Shown here: positions 1 through 13,602 of the stretch, piece by piece | Layout of the letters: each line of letters begins with the position of its first letter | Position numbering within the stretch: the first letter of the stretch is position 1 | Origin: Mesostigma viride | Lineage: Eukaryota; Streptophyta; Mesostigmatophyceae; Mesostigmatales; Mesostigmataceae | Direction: 5' to 3' | Length of the DNA: 64,000 bases | Assembly (NCBI GenBank): GCA_009746045.1 | Contig: RPFO01000421.1 | Span: forward strand, 1-64,000 | Translations under genes and position numbers: made by a program | Notes under the pieces: generated by a model | Seen by the model: only the letters and a program-made list of their open reading frames with translations | What the model was told of the DNA's origin: nothing | Databases searched by the model: none

Positions 1-204
1 GAGGGGTCGCAGGGCCCCCCCCCGCCCTCCTCACAGCCGAAGACGCCATAGTCTGCGGGAATCCCCCCCGCTCCCCCGGCGCCCCCGCCCGCGCCCCCGC
101 ACCCACCTGGAGTTCCCCTCCCGGGCCCCCAGACAGCCCCCCCCCCCGCCCCCCCCCGCCCCCCACGCGAAAAAAAAAGCGAGAGAAACCCGTCTCGCAA
201 GATT
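1..204. other. C-rich low-complexity DNA
   Basis: Runs of seven or more C occur repeatedly on the plus strand, ending in an A8 tract near 170. Open frames crossing it encode only Gly/Arg or Pro runs and look like composition artefacts. No gene, RNA or element end is recognised. Confidence 0.6.
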
Positions 205-368
205 CGCTCGAGTCGCTACGTAAAACAATAATGTCGCGAGACTCAAAGCCATTTAAAGATGCGAGCGGAATAGGAACGCGGCCATGCGAAGGACAGGCGT
301 CTACGAGTCCCCTGGGAAAAAGTCTCTGAGGACCCTGAAAAGACCGGGGAAAACTACGGAGATCCCGC
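205..368 (+). repeat. Diverged copy of the DNA flanking the second LINE cluster
   Basis: This stretch matches 20,925-21,200 in the same orientation with many small indels. Shared landmarks are GAGTCGCTA, ATGTCGCGAGA, CCTGAAAA(A)GACCGG and TACGGAGATCC. Here the match stops at the (TA)n tract where a LINE copy begins; at 21.2 kb it runs on uninterrupted. It is probably the pre-insertion repeat into which the LINE cluster inserted. Its own identity is unknown. Confidence 0.55.
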
Positions 369-369
369 A

Positions 370-1517
370 CATATATATATTCATGAGATGATTATAGTTT
401 ACCGGAGGTTGAGATAGGCATGCACATAAGGAAAAAAAACCCGCCTGAAGAACTGGGAAATAACCCTGAAGAAATTTAATAGTAATCTTGACCACAGACA
501 TCAAGGGATCACGCCAGCCGGCACAAGGTACAACTAACTATACATCACAAACTACACGCAAGCACACAGCGCCGCGGGGCCACCATGCAGCCCATGGGAA
601 GGAATCTGACCGCTATGGTCGCCGAACCAAAGATCGGCCCGCGGCTCGGGGGCGGCGGAAAAAATAACACAATCAGCCACGGTGCCGACGTGAGGGCGAG
701 TGACGACGCTGCCGCCAATACGAGGACCCACGTGCGGGGCCGACCACGGTGCGGTTGACCCTCGAGGTCGAGCGCTGGTTCTTCCGCGCTAGCAGCCCGT
801 GGGAAAAACCGCTGGTCTTTGGGCCCATGGCCCCGAACTCCTCAAGACAAAGGGATGAACCGGTGGGCCCCACATTGCCGTTTAGGAGGCAAACTGTGCG
901 CTCAGCCACAGCGAGCAGCAGCGCCGGCATCCACAGCCGCCCGGGAAGGAGGATTGGCGACCGGGGAAAGCGGCGAGCCACGGAACATCGAATATGAGCA
1001 TGAGGAGCGTGGTGGGCAACCCTGGCCCGGTCGTAGTCAAGCACCGGGTAATGTCGGGCTGGCGGTTGGTGGGTCAAGTAGTACGAGGCGGCCCCATATC
1101 CGCGTCCTCGCACTTAATGGGAGTGGGGGAAAGACCGACCGAACCATGGCACACACCACCCGGAGGAGAGCGGTTATGGAGATAGAGGAACCAGTTCTGG
1201 TTTCTGCTGGCCACCCATGCACGCGATGTAGTGCTGTCCAAGTAGTATCCAGAGCAAGCCCGCAGCTGCCGCAGGACGCACCCGCCGTGATGAGAGGTTG
1301 CGGGCAAAGAAGCTGGTGGCGGAGAGCGATGGCGTAAAGGCCGGAACCAGTGTGAACAAAGGCTCATGGGAGACGGCGCGCAGGAATGCGGACCCCACGC
1401 TCCCCTCAAGGGAAACGGAGTGAAGCCAAGCCTTCCCCTGATCGTTCAAGCATCGCATGCAGACCCATCCAGTCGGCACAGTCTGTAGTATACCCGCGTA
1501 GGTCTTTGTTGTTTAAC
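370..1517 (-). mobile_element. 5'-truncated, frameshifted LINE (family B), C-terminal part
   Basis: On the minus strand this is the 3' portion of a LINE ORF. It contains the conserved HYIACMGGQQ region after the zinc knuckle and the final endonuclease/C-terminal segment, followed by a 3' UTR ending in (TA)n at 370-380. It is nearly the same sequence as 3,406-4,490 but carries many single-base indels, so every reading frame is broken. It is truncated at about 1,517, where family A sequence starts at another (TA)n tract. It is a dead copy. Some indels could be sequence error in G/C homopolymers. Confidence 0.75.
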
Positions 1518-3405
1518 CACATATATATTAAAAATATAATTACTTTACAGCAGAGTGAAATCACTCAAACCAAGCAAACGCCCAGCTATAAACCTATTTA
1601 CAGAGCCATGTGTCAAAGCTCTATACTACGATAAGACCAATGGAAACGCCTAACGGGAGGAACCTAATAGCCCTGCTGCACCGCAAAATCAGCCCGCGTA
1701 CGGCGGAGCATGATGTCCGCAATGGCCCGAGTCAGCGCCACCGACAAGCGCTGACGCCAATATGACGTCAGTCCGTCGGCCGACCATGGGGCCCGCTGCC
1801 TCAGGTCCAGCCGGTCCTCCCGGAGCCGGCAACACTCCTTGAAGAAGGCGGAGGTCAGGGGCCCCATGGCCCAAACTCCTCCAGGACAAAGGGCACACCA
1901 CGATGGTGCCGACGTCGCCGTAGGCCAGGAGCTTGGCCCGCTCCGCCCGGTCCGCCGTGTAACCTGCCGTGGAGGGAGGCCCCAGCCACGTGGCTAAGAA
2001 GCCAAGGGCCGCAGCGCCACCGAAACGTCAATAAGCAGATGCCGGCCACCCCCCTCAAAGTTCCCAGCACCACGATGTCAGCGGGGTTGGGGGAATAGAA
2101 GGCAGCGCCATCCGCATCCTCGGACCGGATGTTCGCGTGGGGAAACCGACCGAATCATGGCGAGCACCACCGTCAGGAGGACAGTGTGCAAATACAAATA
2201 CCAATTCTGATTCTGTTGGCCCCCCATGCAGGCAAGGTAGTGAGTCCCGTGGATCCAGCGGCTGCCCACAGCTACCACAAGCCGCCGGCCGGAACAAGAG
2301 GCTGCGGGGCAAATAGCTGGTGCCGGAGCGCCACCGAGTAGTGGCTGGAGCCAAGGCGAATGGGGGGCCATGGGAAGAGCACGAAGGTACGCCGAGCCCA
2401 CACTCCGCAAGGAAAGCGAGAACAGCCACGCACGTCCCTGGGCGTTGTAGGTCCGCGAAAAGAGCAATCCAATCAGCCGTGTGCAGAATACCGCGTTAGG
2501 TTTCTGGTGTTTATCGATGACGCGAGCAGGGAATGCGGCGGGAGAATTGAACGGAGCGACCGAGGAGTGGTGCGCGAGGGAGGTGGCGCTGTACCGCCTG
2601 AGCGGCACGGACGGGGAGAACAGGCCTGCTGGATCTCAGGCATAGGCCTCCTGGATGGCGGTGACGAAGGGCAAAGGGCTGCTGGGGTCCAGGAGGTCAG
2701 GCGCTGCCGTTGCCAAAAGGGGCAGAGCCGGCAGCTTTCCGCCCACGACTGAGCGACGGAGCCCAAAAAGGCTGCTGGGCCAGCCGGGCCGGCACGAGTC
2801 AGACCGCAGCCACCCATCCGTGCAGGCAGGGAGGCAATGCGAATAGCTGTGGCGGGAGGTCGGGGGCCCGGGACCAGCTGCGCCAAGGCCGACTGGATGC
2901 GTTCGTCGTGCCCTCGGCGGCCAGCCGGACCTGAGACGGAAGAGCGCCCCGGAGCCAGTGAACGACGCGAGGGTGAGCGCAAAACCACAGAAGCAGACCC
3001 TTGGTCTGCGAATCATGAAGGCGCGCAATCAAGGGCAGTACCTCAGTGCGTGCCTCGAGGGCGGCCCAGAGCATCGATGACAAACGCGGGGTCGCCAACC
3101 GGAACGCCGAGGACATCCAACCCATGGGAGGCGCTCGTCCCGGCCCAAGAGCTGGGGCGGAAAGCCGGAGCAATCACCTTGGGGCGAGTACACCGCGCAC
3201 TTGGCAAGGGTCAACTGGAGGTTGATGTCGGCCACCGCGGTCTGCAGTGCCAGCAGAGCCGCGTGGTGTCCGGCACAGGGGCCAGCAGGTAGATATCATC
3301 CAAGTAGGCCTGACTAGCGCCGCGGGTGTGGCAGCATGGACCGCTTGGAGGCAACCCTGGAGGGGGGCGGCAAGTACAGGGGTCCCAGGGGGTCCCTTGC
3401 TGCCA
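1518..3405 (-). mobile_element. 5'-truncated LINE (family A) from the RT QQGDP motif to the 3' end
   Basis: The minus strand matches the plus-strand LINE at about 17,110-18,995. It includes RT motif B onward, the thumb region, the CCHC knuckle, the endonuclease region, the stop and the whole 3' UTR. The copy begins exactly at the QQGDPLGP motif of the RT and ends in a TA-rich tail near 1,520. Multiple single-base indels break the frame. It lies head-to-tail between two family B copies, which fits serial target-primed insertion into TA tails followed by 5' truncation. Confidence 0.85.
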
Positions 3406-5382
3406 CATATATATATTCATTGAGAATGATGATTACGGAGGTGAGATAGGCATGCAACATAAGGAAAAACCCGAGAACTGGGAGAATAACCCTGAAGAAA
3501 TTAATAGTAATCTGACACAGACATCCAAGGATCACGCCAGCGGCACAAGGTACAACTAACTATACATCACAAAACTACACGCAGCAACAGCGCTGCCGGC
3601 CCATGCACCATGCAGGCTTGGAAGGAATCTAGACCGCATGGGTCGCGACAAAGTCGGCCCGGGTGCGGCGGAATAACACATCAGCCACGGTGCGAGTGAG
3701 GGCGAGTGACAGACGCGCCGCCAATACGAGGACCACGTGCGGGCCGACACGGGGCGGTCCTGACCCTCGAGGTCGAGGCGGTCTTCACGGCGCTGGCAGC
3801 ACTCGTGGAAAAACTCCGCGTGTCTTGGGGCCCATGGCCCCGAACTCCTCAAGGACAAAGGGGATGACCCGGTGGGGCCCCACATTGCCGTAGGAGGCAA
3901 ATTGTCGCGCTCAGCCACAGCGGCAGCAGCGCCGGCTATCCACAGCCGCCCGGAGGATGGCGACCGGAAAGCGCCGAGCCACGGAGACATCGATGAGCAG
4001 GTGGCAACCCTGCCCGTTCGTAGTCAAGCACAGCGGTAATGTCGGGGCGGTGGTTGGGTGAGTAGAGGCGGCCCATCCGCGTCCTCGCACTTAATGGTGG
4101 AGTGGGGAAGGACCGGACCGAACCATGGCACACACCACCCGGAGGAGAGCGGTATGGAGATAGAGGAACCAGTTCTGGTTCTGCTGGCCACCCATGCACG
4201 CGATGTAGTGCGTCCCAGTAGTATCCAGAGCAAGCCCGCAGCTGCCGCAGGACGCACCCGCCGTGATGAGAGGTTGCGGGGCAAAGAGCTGGTGGCGGAG
4301 AGCGATGGCGTAAAGGGCCGGAACCAGTGTGAACAAAGGGCTCATGGGGAGGGCGCGCAGGAATGCGGACCCCACGCTCCCCTCAAGGGAAACGGAGTGA
4401 AGCCAAGCCTTCCCCTGATCGTTCAAGCTCGCATGCAGACCCATCCAGTCGGCACAGTGTAGTATACCCGCGTAGGTCTTTTGTTGTTTTTCATGAACGC
4501 AGGCAGGGAAGACACTAGGACTGACGACAGTGGACACGCCGGGCGTGCCCCGGGGCAGGCGACGGTGGACGGCCTGAGCGGGGCGGACGAGGTCGCAAGC
4601 CTGCTGGATCCGAGGTAAGAATCCTGCACAGCCTGCACAAAGGGAAAGGGGGATGGGGTGACCAAGTCGGGAATGGCGCTGACGGCGCTGGGGACCAACC
4701 GGCGGATCTCCGCCCAGGCCTGAGCAACAGAGCCAAGGAAGGCGGCGGGGGAGAGCGGGCGGCGCGGGTGAGCCCACACCCGCCCATGCGGCAGGGGAGG
4801 GTGGCCAAGCGCATGGAGTGAGCTGGCAGGCTAGGGCCGGGGAGGAGCACCTGCAAGGCGGCCTGAATGCGCTCGTCATGGCCTTCCGCGGCAAGCCGCA
4901 CCAGTGGGGGGGAGCGCCACGGAGCCAGTGAACCACCCGCGGGTGGGCGCAAAACCACAGGAGAAGCCCTTTGGTCTGGGGGTCCTTGAGGCGCGCCCAA
5001 GTCTCAAGGACATGGGTGCGCTGTTCCACGGTGGCCCGGAGCTCCTCTTCGACGTAGGCAGGGTCACCCACAGGGACGCCCAGGCACGAGAAACCGCGCG
5101 CCCGCGCCAATGCCCCCGGGATAGCCGCGGGGAAGCCAGAGCAGTCCCCCTGGGGCGAAAAGACTGCACACTTGGGGAGGGTGAGCCGAAGGTTGATGGC
5201 CGCCATGGCCACTTCAAGGGCAGCCAGGGCGGCAACCACAGCGTCGGCCGGGCCAAGGGCATGGATATCGTCCATGTAGGCGAGGAGCACGACATCCGGG
5301 TGCGCAGCGTGGACACCTTGGAGAGCCTTGTGCAGCGGGGCAGACAGGTAAAAGGGGCCGAGGGGGTCACCTTGCTACCACA
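3406..5382 (-). mobile_element. 5'-truncated LINE (family B) with partial reverse transcriptase
   Basis: The longest open stretch (minus strand, about 5,290-4,091) contains RT motif C (YMDDIHALGP), the motif D region (LTLPKCAVFSPQGDCSG), the thumb segment (GLLLWFCAHPRVVHWLRG) and the C-terminal HYIACMGGQQNQNW region. These are clearly related to family A but distinct from it. Frameshifts move the reading frame near 4,900 and 4,600. The 5' end is again at the RT Q-G-D-P motif (5,382). The 3' UTR ends in TATATATA at about 3,407. It is a pseudogenised retrotransposon. Confidence 0.85.
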
Positions 5383-5390
5383 TATATATA

Positions 5391-5428
5391 TAGCCTTTCT
5401 CAATCTATCATTCTCAATGAATATATAT
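5391..5428 (+). mobile_element. Tiny family B LINE tail fragment bordering the satellite
   Basis: The sequence TCATTCTCAATGAATATATA matches the extreme 3' end of family B (compare the minus strand around 3,405-3,435) but lies on the plus strand. It is preceded by TATATATAGCCTTTCTC, a junction sequence also seen after LINE tails at about 18,999 and 19,913. It abuts the first satellite unit with no spacer. Confidence 0.5.
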
Positions 5429-8400
5429 ACCATTCCGTGGCAGCTTGGCCCAGTTTGCTACCGGCTGGCACACGTTTTCAGTGAATTTTGGGCTCCAGAT
5501 TTAAATGCAACGTGCGGTTTGAGGCAGGGGAAAACATGCGTGGACGATAGGAATTATAGCACCGGCGGGCTTCAAAGTGCCGGACGGCAGGCGGTACCAC
5601 CATTCCGTGGCAGCTTGGCCCAGTTTGCTACCGGCTGGCACACGTTTTCAGTGAATTTTGGGCTCCAGATTTAAATGCAACGTGCGGTTTGAGGCAGGGG
5701 AAAACATGCGTGGACGATAGGAATTATAGCACCGGCGGGCTTCAAAGTGCCGGACGGCAGGCGGTACCACCATTCCGTGGCAGCTTGGCCCAGTTTGCTA
5801 CCGGCTGGCACACGTTTTCAGTGAATTTTGGGCTCCAGATTTAAATGCAACGTGCGGTTTGAGGCAGGGGAAAACATGCGTGGACGATAGGAATTATAGC
5901 ACCGGCGGGCTTCAAAGTGCCGGACGGCAGGCGGTACCACCATTCCGTGGCAGCTTGGCCCAGTTTGCTACCGGCTGGCACACGTTTTCAGTGAATTTTG
6001 GGCTCCAGATTTAAATGCAACGTGCGGTTTGAGGCAGGGGAAAACATGCGTGGACGATAGGAATTATAGCACCGGCGGGCTTCAAAGTGCCGGACGGCAG
6101 GCGGTACCACCATTCCGTGGCAGCTTGGCCCAGTTTGCTACCGGCTGGCACACGTTTTCAGTGAATTTTGGGCTCCAGATTTAAATGCAACGTGCGGTTT
6201 GAGGCAGGGGAAAACATGCGTGGACGATAGGAATTATAGCACCGGCGGGCTTCAAAGTGCCGGACGGCAGGCGGTACCACCATTCCGTGGCAGCTTGGCC
6301 CAGTTTGCTACCGGCTGGCACACGTTTTCAGTGAATTTTGGGCTCCAGATTTAAATGCAACGTGCGGTTTGAGGCAGGGGAAAACATGCGTGGACGATAG
6401 GAATTATAGCACCGGCGGGCTTCAAAGTGCCGGACGGCAGGCGGTACCACCATTCCGTGGCAGCTTGGCCCAGTTTGCTACCGGCTGGCACACGTTTTCA
6501 GTGAATTTTGGGCTCCAGATTTAAATGCAACGTGCGGTTTGAGGCAGGGGAAAACATGCGTGGACGATAGGAATTATAGCACCGGCGGGCTTCAAAGTGC
6601 CGGACGGCAGGCGGTACCACCATTCCGTGGCAGCTTGGCCCAGTTTGCTACCGGCTGGCACACGTTTTCAGTGAATTTTGGGCTCCAGATTTAAATGCAA
6701 CGTGCGGTTTGAGGCAGGGGAAAACATGCGTGGACGATAGGAATTATAGCACCGGCGGGCTTCAAAGTGCCGGACGGCAGGCGGTACCACCATTCCGTGG
6801 CAGCTTGGCCCAGTTTGCTACCGGCTGGCACACGTTTTCAGTGAATTTTGGGCTCCAGATTTAAATGCAACGTGCGGTTTGAGGCAGGGGAAAACATGCG
6901 TGGACGATAGGAATTATAGCACCGGCGGGCTTCAAAGTGCCGGACGGCAGGCGGTACCACCATTCCGTGGCAGCTTGGCCCAGTTTGCTACCGGCTGGCA
7001 CACGTTTTCAGTGAATTTTGGGCTCCAGATTTAAATGCAACGTGCGGTTTGAGGCAGGGGAAAACATGCGTGGACGATAGGAATTATAGCACCGGCGGGC
7101 TTCAAAGTGCCGGACGGCAGGCGGTACCACCATTCCGTGGCAGCTTGGCCCAGTTTGCTACCGGCTGGCACACGTTTTCAGTGAATTTTGGGCTCCAGAT
7201 TTAAATGCAACGTGCGGTTTGAGGCAGGGGAAAACATGCGTGGACGATAGGAATTATAGCACCGGCGGGCTTCAAAGTGCCGGACGGCAGGCGGTACCAC
7301 CATTCCGTGGCAGCTTGGCCCAGTTTGCTACCGGCTGGCACACGTTTTCAGTGAATTTTGGGCTCCAGATTTAAATGCAACGTGCGGTTTGAGGCAGGGG
7401 AAAACATGCGTGGACGATAGGAATTATAGCACCGGCGGGCTTCAAAGTGCCGGACGGCAGGCGGTACCACCATTCCGTGGCAGCTTGGCCCAGTTTGCTA
7501 CCGGCTGGCACACGTTTTCAGTGAATTTTGGGCTCCAGATTTAAATGCAACGTGCGGTTTGAGGCAGGGGAAAACATGCGTGGACGATAGGAATTATAGC
7601 ACCGGCGGGCTTCAAAGTGCCGGACGGCAGGCGGTACCACCATTCCGTGGCAGCTTGGCCCAGTTTGCTACCGGCTGGCACACGTTTTCAGTGAATTTTG
7701 GGCTCCAGATTTAAATGCAACGTGCGGTTTGAGGCAGGGGAAAACATGCGTGGACGATAGGAATTATAGCACCGGCGGGCTTCAAAGTGCCGGACGGCAG
7801 GCGGTACCACCATTCCGTGGCAGCTTGGCCCAGTTTGCTACCGGCTGGCACACGTTTTCAGTGAATTTTGGGCTCCAGATTTAAATGCAACGTGCGGTTT
7901 GAGGCAGGGGAAAACATGCGTGGACGATAGGAATTATAGCACCGGCGGGCTTCAAAGTGCCGGACGGCAGGCGGTACCACCATTCCGTGGCAGCTTGGCC
8001 CAGTTTGCTACCGGCTGGCACACGTTTTCAGTGAATTTTGGGCTCCAGATTTAAATGCAACGTGCGGTTTGAGGCAGGGGAAAACATGCGTGGACGATAG
8101 GAATTATAGCACCGGCGGGCTTCAAAGTGCCGGACGGCAGGCGGTACCACCATTCCGTGGCAGCTTGGCCCAGTTTGCTACCGGCTGGCACACGTTTTCA
8201 GTGAATTTTGGGCTCCAGATTTAAATGCAACGTGCGGTTTGAGGCAGGGGAAAACATGCGTGGACGATAGGAATTATAGCACCGGCGGGCTTCAAAGTGC
8301 CGGACGGCAGGCGGTACCACCATTCCGTGGCAGCTTGGCCCAGTTTGCTACCGGCTGGCACACGTTTTCAGTGAATTTTGGGCTCCAGATTTAAATGCAA

Positions 8401-11400
8401 CGTGCGGTTTGAGGCAGGGGAAAACATGCGTGGACGATAGGAATTATAGCACCGGCGGGCTTCAAAGTGCCGGACGGCAGGCGGTACCACCATTCCGTGG
8501 CAGCTTGGCCCAGTTTGCTACCGGCTGGCACACGTTTTCAGTGAATTTTGGGCTCCAGATTTAAATGCAACGTGCGGTTTGAGGCAGGGGAAAACATGCG
8601 TGGACGATAGGAATTATAGCACCGGCGGGCTTCAAAGTGCCGGACGGCAGGCGGTACCACCATTCCGTGGCAGCTTGGCCCAGTTTGCTACCGGCTGGCA
8701 CACGTTTTCAGTGAATTTTGGGCTCCAGATTTAAATGCAACGTGCGGTTTGAGGCAGGGGAAAACATGCGTGGACGATAGGAATTATAGCACCGGCGGGC
8801 TTCAAAGTGCCGGACGGCAGGCGGTACCACCATTCCGTGGCAGCTTGGCCCAGTTTGCTACCGGCTGGCACACGTTTTCAGTGAATTTTGGGCTCCAGAT
8901 TTAAATGCAACGTGCGGTTTGAGGCAGGGGAAAACATGCGTGGACGATAGGAATTATAGCACCGGCGGGCTTCAAAGTGCCGGACGGCAGGCGGTACCAC
9001 CATTCCGTGGCAGCTTGGCCCAGTTTGCTACCGGCTGGCACACGTTTTCAGTGAATTTTGGGCTCCAGATTTAAATGCAACGTGCGGTTTGAGGCAGGGG
9101 AAAACATGCGTGGACGATAGGAATTATAGCACCGGCGGGCTTCAAAGTGCCGGACGGCAGGCGGTACCACCATTCCGTGGCAGCTTGGCCCAGTTTGCTA
9201 CCGGCTGGCACACGTTTTCAGTGAATTTTGGGCTCCAGATTTAAATGCAACGTGCGGTTTGAGGCAGGGGAAAACATGCGTGGACGATAGGAATTATAGC
9301 ACCGGCGGGCTTCAAAGTGCCGGACGGCAGGCGGTACCACCATTCCGTGGCAGCTTGGCCCAGTTTGCTACCGGCTGGCACACGTTTTCAGTGAATTTTG
9401 GGCTCCAGATTTAAATGCAACGTGCGGTTTGAGGCAGGGGAAAACATGCGTGGACGATAGGAATTATAGCACCGGCGGGCTTCAAAGTGCCGGACGGCAG
9501 GCGGTACCACCATTCCGTGGCAGCTTGGCCCAGTTTGCTACCGGCTGGCACACGTTTTCAGTGAATTTTGGGCTCCAGATTTAAATGCAACGTGCGGTTT
9601 GAGGCAGGGGAAAACATGCGTGGACGATAGGAATTATAGCACCGGCGGGCTTCAAAGTGCCGGACGGCAGGCGGTACCACCATTCCGTGGCAGCTTGGCC
9701 CAGTTTGCTACCGGCTGGCACACGTTTTCAGTGAATTTTGGGCTCCAGATTTAAATGCAACGTGCGGTTTGAGGCAGGGGAAAACATGCGTGGACGATAG
9801 GAATTATAGCACCGGCGGGCTTCAAAGTGCCGGACGGCAGGCGGTACCACCATTCCGTGGCAGCTTGGCCCAGTTTGCTACCGGCTGGCACACGTTTTCA
9901 GTGAATTTTGGGCTCCAGATTTAAATGCAACGTGCGGTTTGAGGCAGGGGAAAACATGCGTGGACGATAGGAATTATAGCACCGGCGGGCTTCAAAGTGC
10001 CGGACGGCAGGCGGTACCACCATTCCGTGGCAGCTTGGCCCAGTTTGCTACCGGCTGGCACACGTTTTCAGTGAATTTTGGGCTCCAGATTTAAATGCAA
10101 CGTGCGGTTTGAGGCAGGGGAAAACATGCGTGGACGATAGGAATTATAGCACCGGCGGGCTTCAAAGTGCCGGACGGCAGGCGGTACCACCATTCCGTGG
10201 CAGCTTGGCCCAGTTTGCTACCGGCTGGCACACGTTTTCAGTGAATTTTGGGCTCCAGATTTAAATGCAACGTGCGGTTTGAGGCAGGGGAAAACATGCG
10301 TGGACGATAGGAATTATAGCACCGGCGGGCTTCAAAGTGCCGGACGGCAGGCGGTACCACCATTCCGTGGCAGCTTGGCCCAGTTTGCTACCGGCTGGCA
10401 CACGTTTTCAGTGAATTTTGGGCTCCAGATTTAAATGCAACGTGCGGTTTGAGGCAGGGGAAAACATGCGTGGACGATAGGAATTATAGCACCGGCGGGC
10501 TTCAAAGTGCCGGACGGCAGGCGGTACCACCATTCCGTGGCAGCTTGGCCCAGTTTGCTACCGGCTGGCACACGTTTTCAGTGAATTTTGGGCTCCAGAT
10601 TTAAATGCAACGTGCGGTTTGAGGCAGGGGAAAACATGCGTGGACGATAGGAATTATAGCACCGGCGGGCTTCAAAGTGCCGGACGGCAGGCGGTACCAC
10701 CATTCCGTGGCAGCTTGGCCCAGTTTGCTACCGGCTGGCACACGTTTTCAGTGAATTTTGGGCTCCAGATTTAAATGCAACGTGCGGTTTGAGGCAGGGG
10801 AAAACATGCGTGGACGATAGGAATTATAGCACCGGCGGGCTTCAAAGTGCCGGACGGCAGGCGGTACCACCATTCCGTGGCAGCTTGGCCCAGTTTGCTA
10901 CCGGCTGGCACACGTTTTCAGTGAATTTTGGGCTCCAGATTTAAATGCAACGTGCGGTTTGAGGCAGGGGAAAACATGCGTGGACGATAGGAATTATAGC
11001 ACCGGCGGGCTTCAAAGTGCCGGACGGCAGGCGGTACCACCATTCCGTGGCAGCTTGGCCCAGTTTGCTACCGGCTGGCACACGTTTTCAGTGAATTTTG
11101 GGCTCCAGATTTAAATGCAACGTGCGGTTTGAGGCAGGGGAAAACATGCGTGGACGATAGGAATTATAGCACCGGCGGGCTTCAAAGTGCCGGACGGCAG
11201 GCGGTACCACCATTCCGTGGCAGCTTGGCCCAGTTTGCTACCGGCTGGCACACGTTTTCAGTGAATTTTGGGCTCCAGATTTAAATGCAACGTGCGGTTT
11301 GAGGCAGGGGAAAACATGCGTGGACGATAGGAATTATAGCACCGGCGGGCTTCAAAGTGCCGGACGGCAGGCGGTACCACCATTCCGTGGCAGCTTGGCC

Positions 11401-13588
11401 CAGTTTGCTACCGGCTGGCACACGTTTTCAGTGAATTTTGGGCTCCAGATTTAAATGCAACGTGCGGTTTGAGGCAGGGGAAAACATGCGTGGACGATAG
11501 GAATTATAGCACCGGCGGGCTTCAAAGTGCCGGACGGCAGGCGGTACCACCATTCCGTGGCAGCTTGGCCCAGTTTGCTACCGGCTGGCACACGTTTTCA
11601 GTGAATTTTGGGCTCCAGATTTAAATGCAACGTGCGGTTTGAGGCAGGGGAAAACATGCGTGGACGATAGGAATTATAGCACCGGCGGGCTTCAAAGTGC
11701 CGGACGGCAGGCGGTACCACCATTCCGTGGCAGCTTGGCCCAGTTTGCTACCGGCTGGCACACGTTTTCAGTGAATTTTGGGCTCCAGATTTAAATGCAA
11801 CGTGCGGTTTGAGGCAGGGGAAAACATGCGTGGACGATAGGAATTATAGCACCGGCGGGCTTCAAAGTGCCGGACGGCAGGCGGTACCACCATTCCGTGG
11901 CAGCTTGGCCCAGTTTGCTACCGGCTGGCACACGTTTTCAGTGAATTTTGGGCTCCAGATTTAAATGCAACGTGCGGTTTGAGGCAGGGGAAAACATGCG
12001 TGGACGATAGGAATTATAGCACCGGCGGGCTTCAAAGTGCCGGACGGCAGGCGGTACCACCATTCCGTGGCAGCTTGGCCCAGTTTGCTACCGGCTGGCA
12101 CACGTTTTCAGTGAATTTTGGGCTCCAGATTTAAATGCAACGTGCGGTTTGAGGCAGGGGAAAACATGCGTGGACGATAGGAATTATAGCACCGGCGGGC
12201 TTCAAAGTGCCGGACGGCAGGCGGTACCACCATTCCGTGGCAGCTTGGCCCAGTTTGCTACCGGCTGGCACACGTTTTCAGTGAATTTTGGGCTCCAGAT
12301 TTAAATGCAACGTGCGGTTTGAGGCAGGGGAAAACATGCGTGGACGATAGGAATTATAGCACCGGCGGGCTTCAAAGTGCCGGACGGCAGGCGGTACCAC
12401 CATTCCGTGGCAGCTTGGCCCAGTTTGCTACCGGCTGGCACACGTTTTCAGTGAATTTTGGGCTCCAGATTTAAATGCAACGTGCGGTTTGAGGCAGGGG
12501 AAAACATGCGTGGACGATAGGAATTATAGCACCGGCGGGCTTCAAAGTGCCGGACGGCAGGCGGTACCACCATTCCGTGGCAGCTTGGCCCAGTTTGCTA
12601 CCGGCTGGCACACGTTTTCAGTGAATTTTGGGCTCCAGATTTAAATGCAACGTGCGGTTTGAGGCAGGGGAAAACATGCGTGGACGATAGGAATTATAGC
12701 ACCGGCGGGCTTCAAAGTGCCGGACGGCAGGCGGTACCACCATTCCGTGGCAGCTTGGCCCAGTTTGCTACCGGCTGGCACACGTTTTCAGTGAATTTTG
12801 GGCTCCAGATTTAAATGCAACGTGCGGTTTGAGGCAGGGGAAAACATGCGTGGACGATAGGAATTATAGCACCGGCGGGCTTCAAAGTGCCGGACGGCAG
12901 GCGGTACCACCATTCCGTGGCAGCTTGGCCCAGTTTGCTACCGGCTGGCACACGTTTTCAGTGAATTTTGGGCTCCAGATTTAAATGCAACGTGCGGTTT
13001 GAGGCAGGGGAAAACATGCGTGGACGATAGGAATTATAGCACCGGCGGGCTTCAAAGTGCCGGACGGCAGGCGGTACCACCATTCCGTGGCAGCTTGGCC
13101 CAGTTTGCTACCGGCTGGCACACGTTTTCAGTGAATTTTGGGCTCCAGATTTAAATGCAACGTGCGGTTTGAGGCAGGGGAAAACATGCGTGGACGATAG
13201 GAATTATAGCACCGGCGGGCTTCAAAGTGCCGGACGGCAGGCGGTACCACCATTCCGTGGCAGCTTGGCCCAGTTTGCTACCGGCTGGCACACGTTTTCA
13301 GTGAATTTTGGGCTCCAGATTTAAATGCAACGTGCGGTTTGAGGCAGGGGAAAACATGCGTGGACGATAGGAATTATAGCACCGGCGGGCTTCAAAGTGC
13401 CGGACGGCAGGCGGTACCACCATTCCGTGGCAGCTTGGCCCAGTTTGCTACCGGCTGGCACACGTTTTCAGTGAATTTTGGGCTCCAGATTTAAATGCAA
13501 CGTGCGGTTTGAGGCAGGGGAAAACATGCGTGGACGATAGGAATTATAGCACCGGCGGGCTTCAAAGTGCCGGACGGCAGGCGGTACC
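5429..13588 (+). repeat. 170-bp tandem satellite, 48 units
   Basis: The unit runs from ACCATTCCGTGG to GGCAGGCGGTACC. Starts recur every 170 bases (5,431, 5,601, 5,771 ... 13,421 for CATTCCGTGG), giving 48 units in 8,160 bp. I saw no variant base between units by eye. Because 170 is not a multiple of three and every frame has stops, the array is not coding. The monomer is close to nucleosome length, as in many centromeric satellites, but nothing here proves a centromere. The uniformity implies very recent amplification or homogenisation, or assembler copying of one consensus. Confidence 0.97.
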
Positions 13589-13602
13589 GCGACCGCAGCG
13601 CG

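Noticed and set aside
5429..13588. CRISPR-like array
   Set aside because: Units are contiguous with no variable spacers; it is a satellite in eukaryotic DNA.
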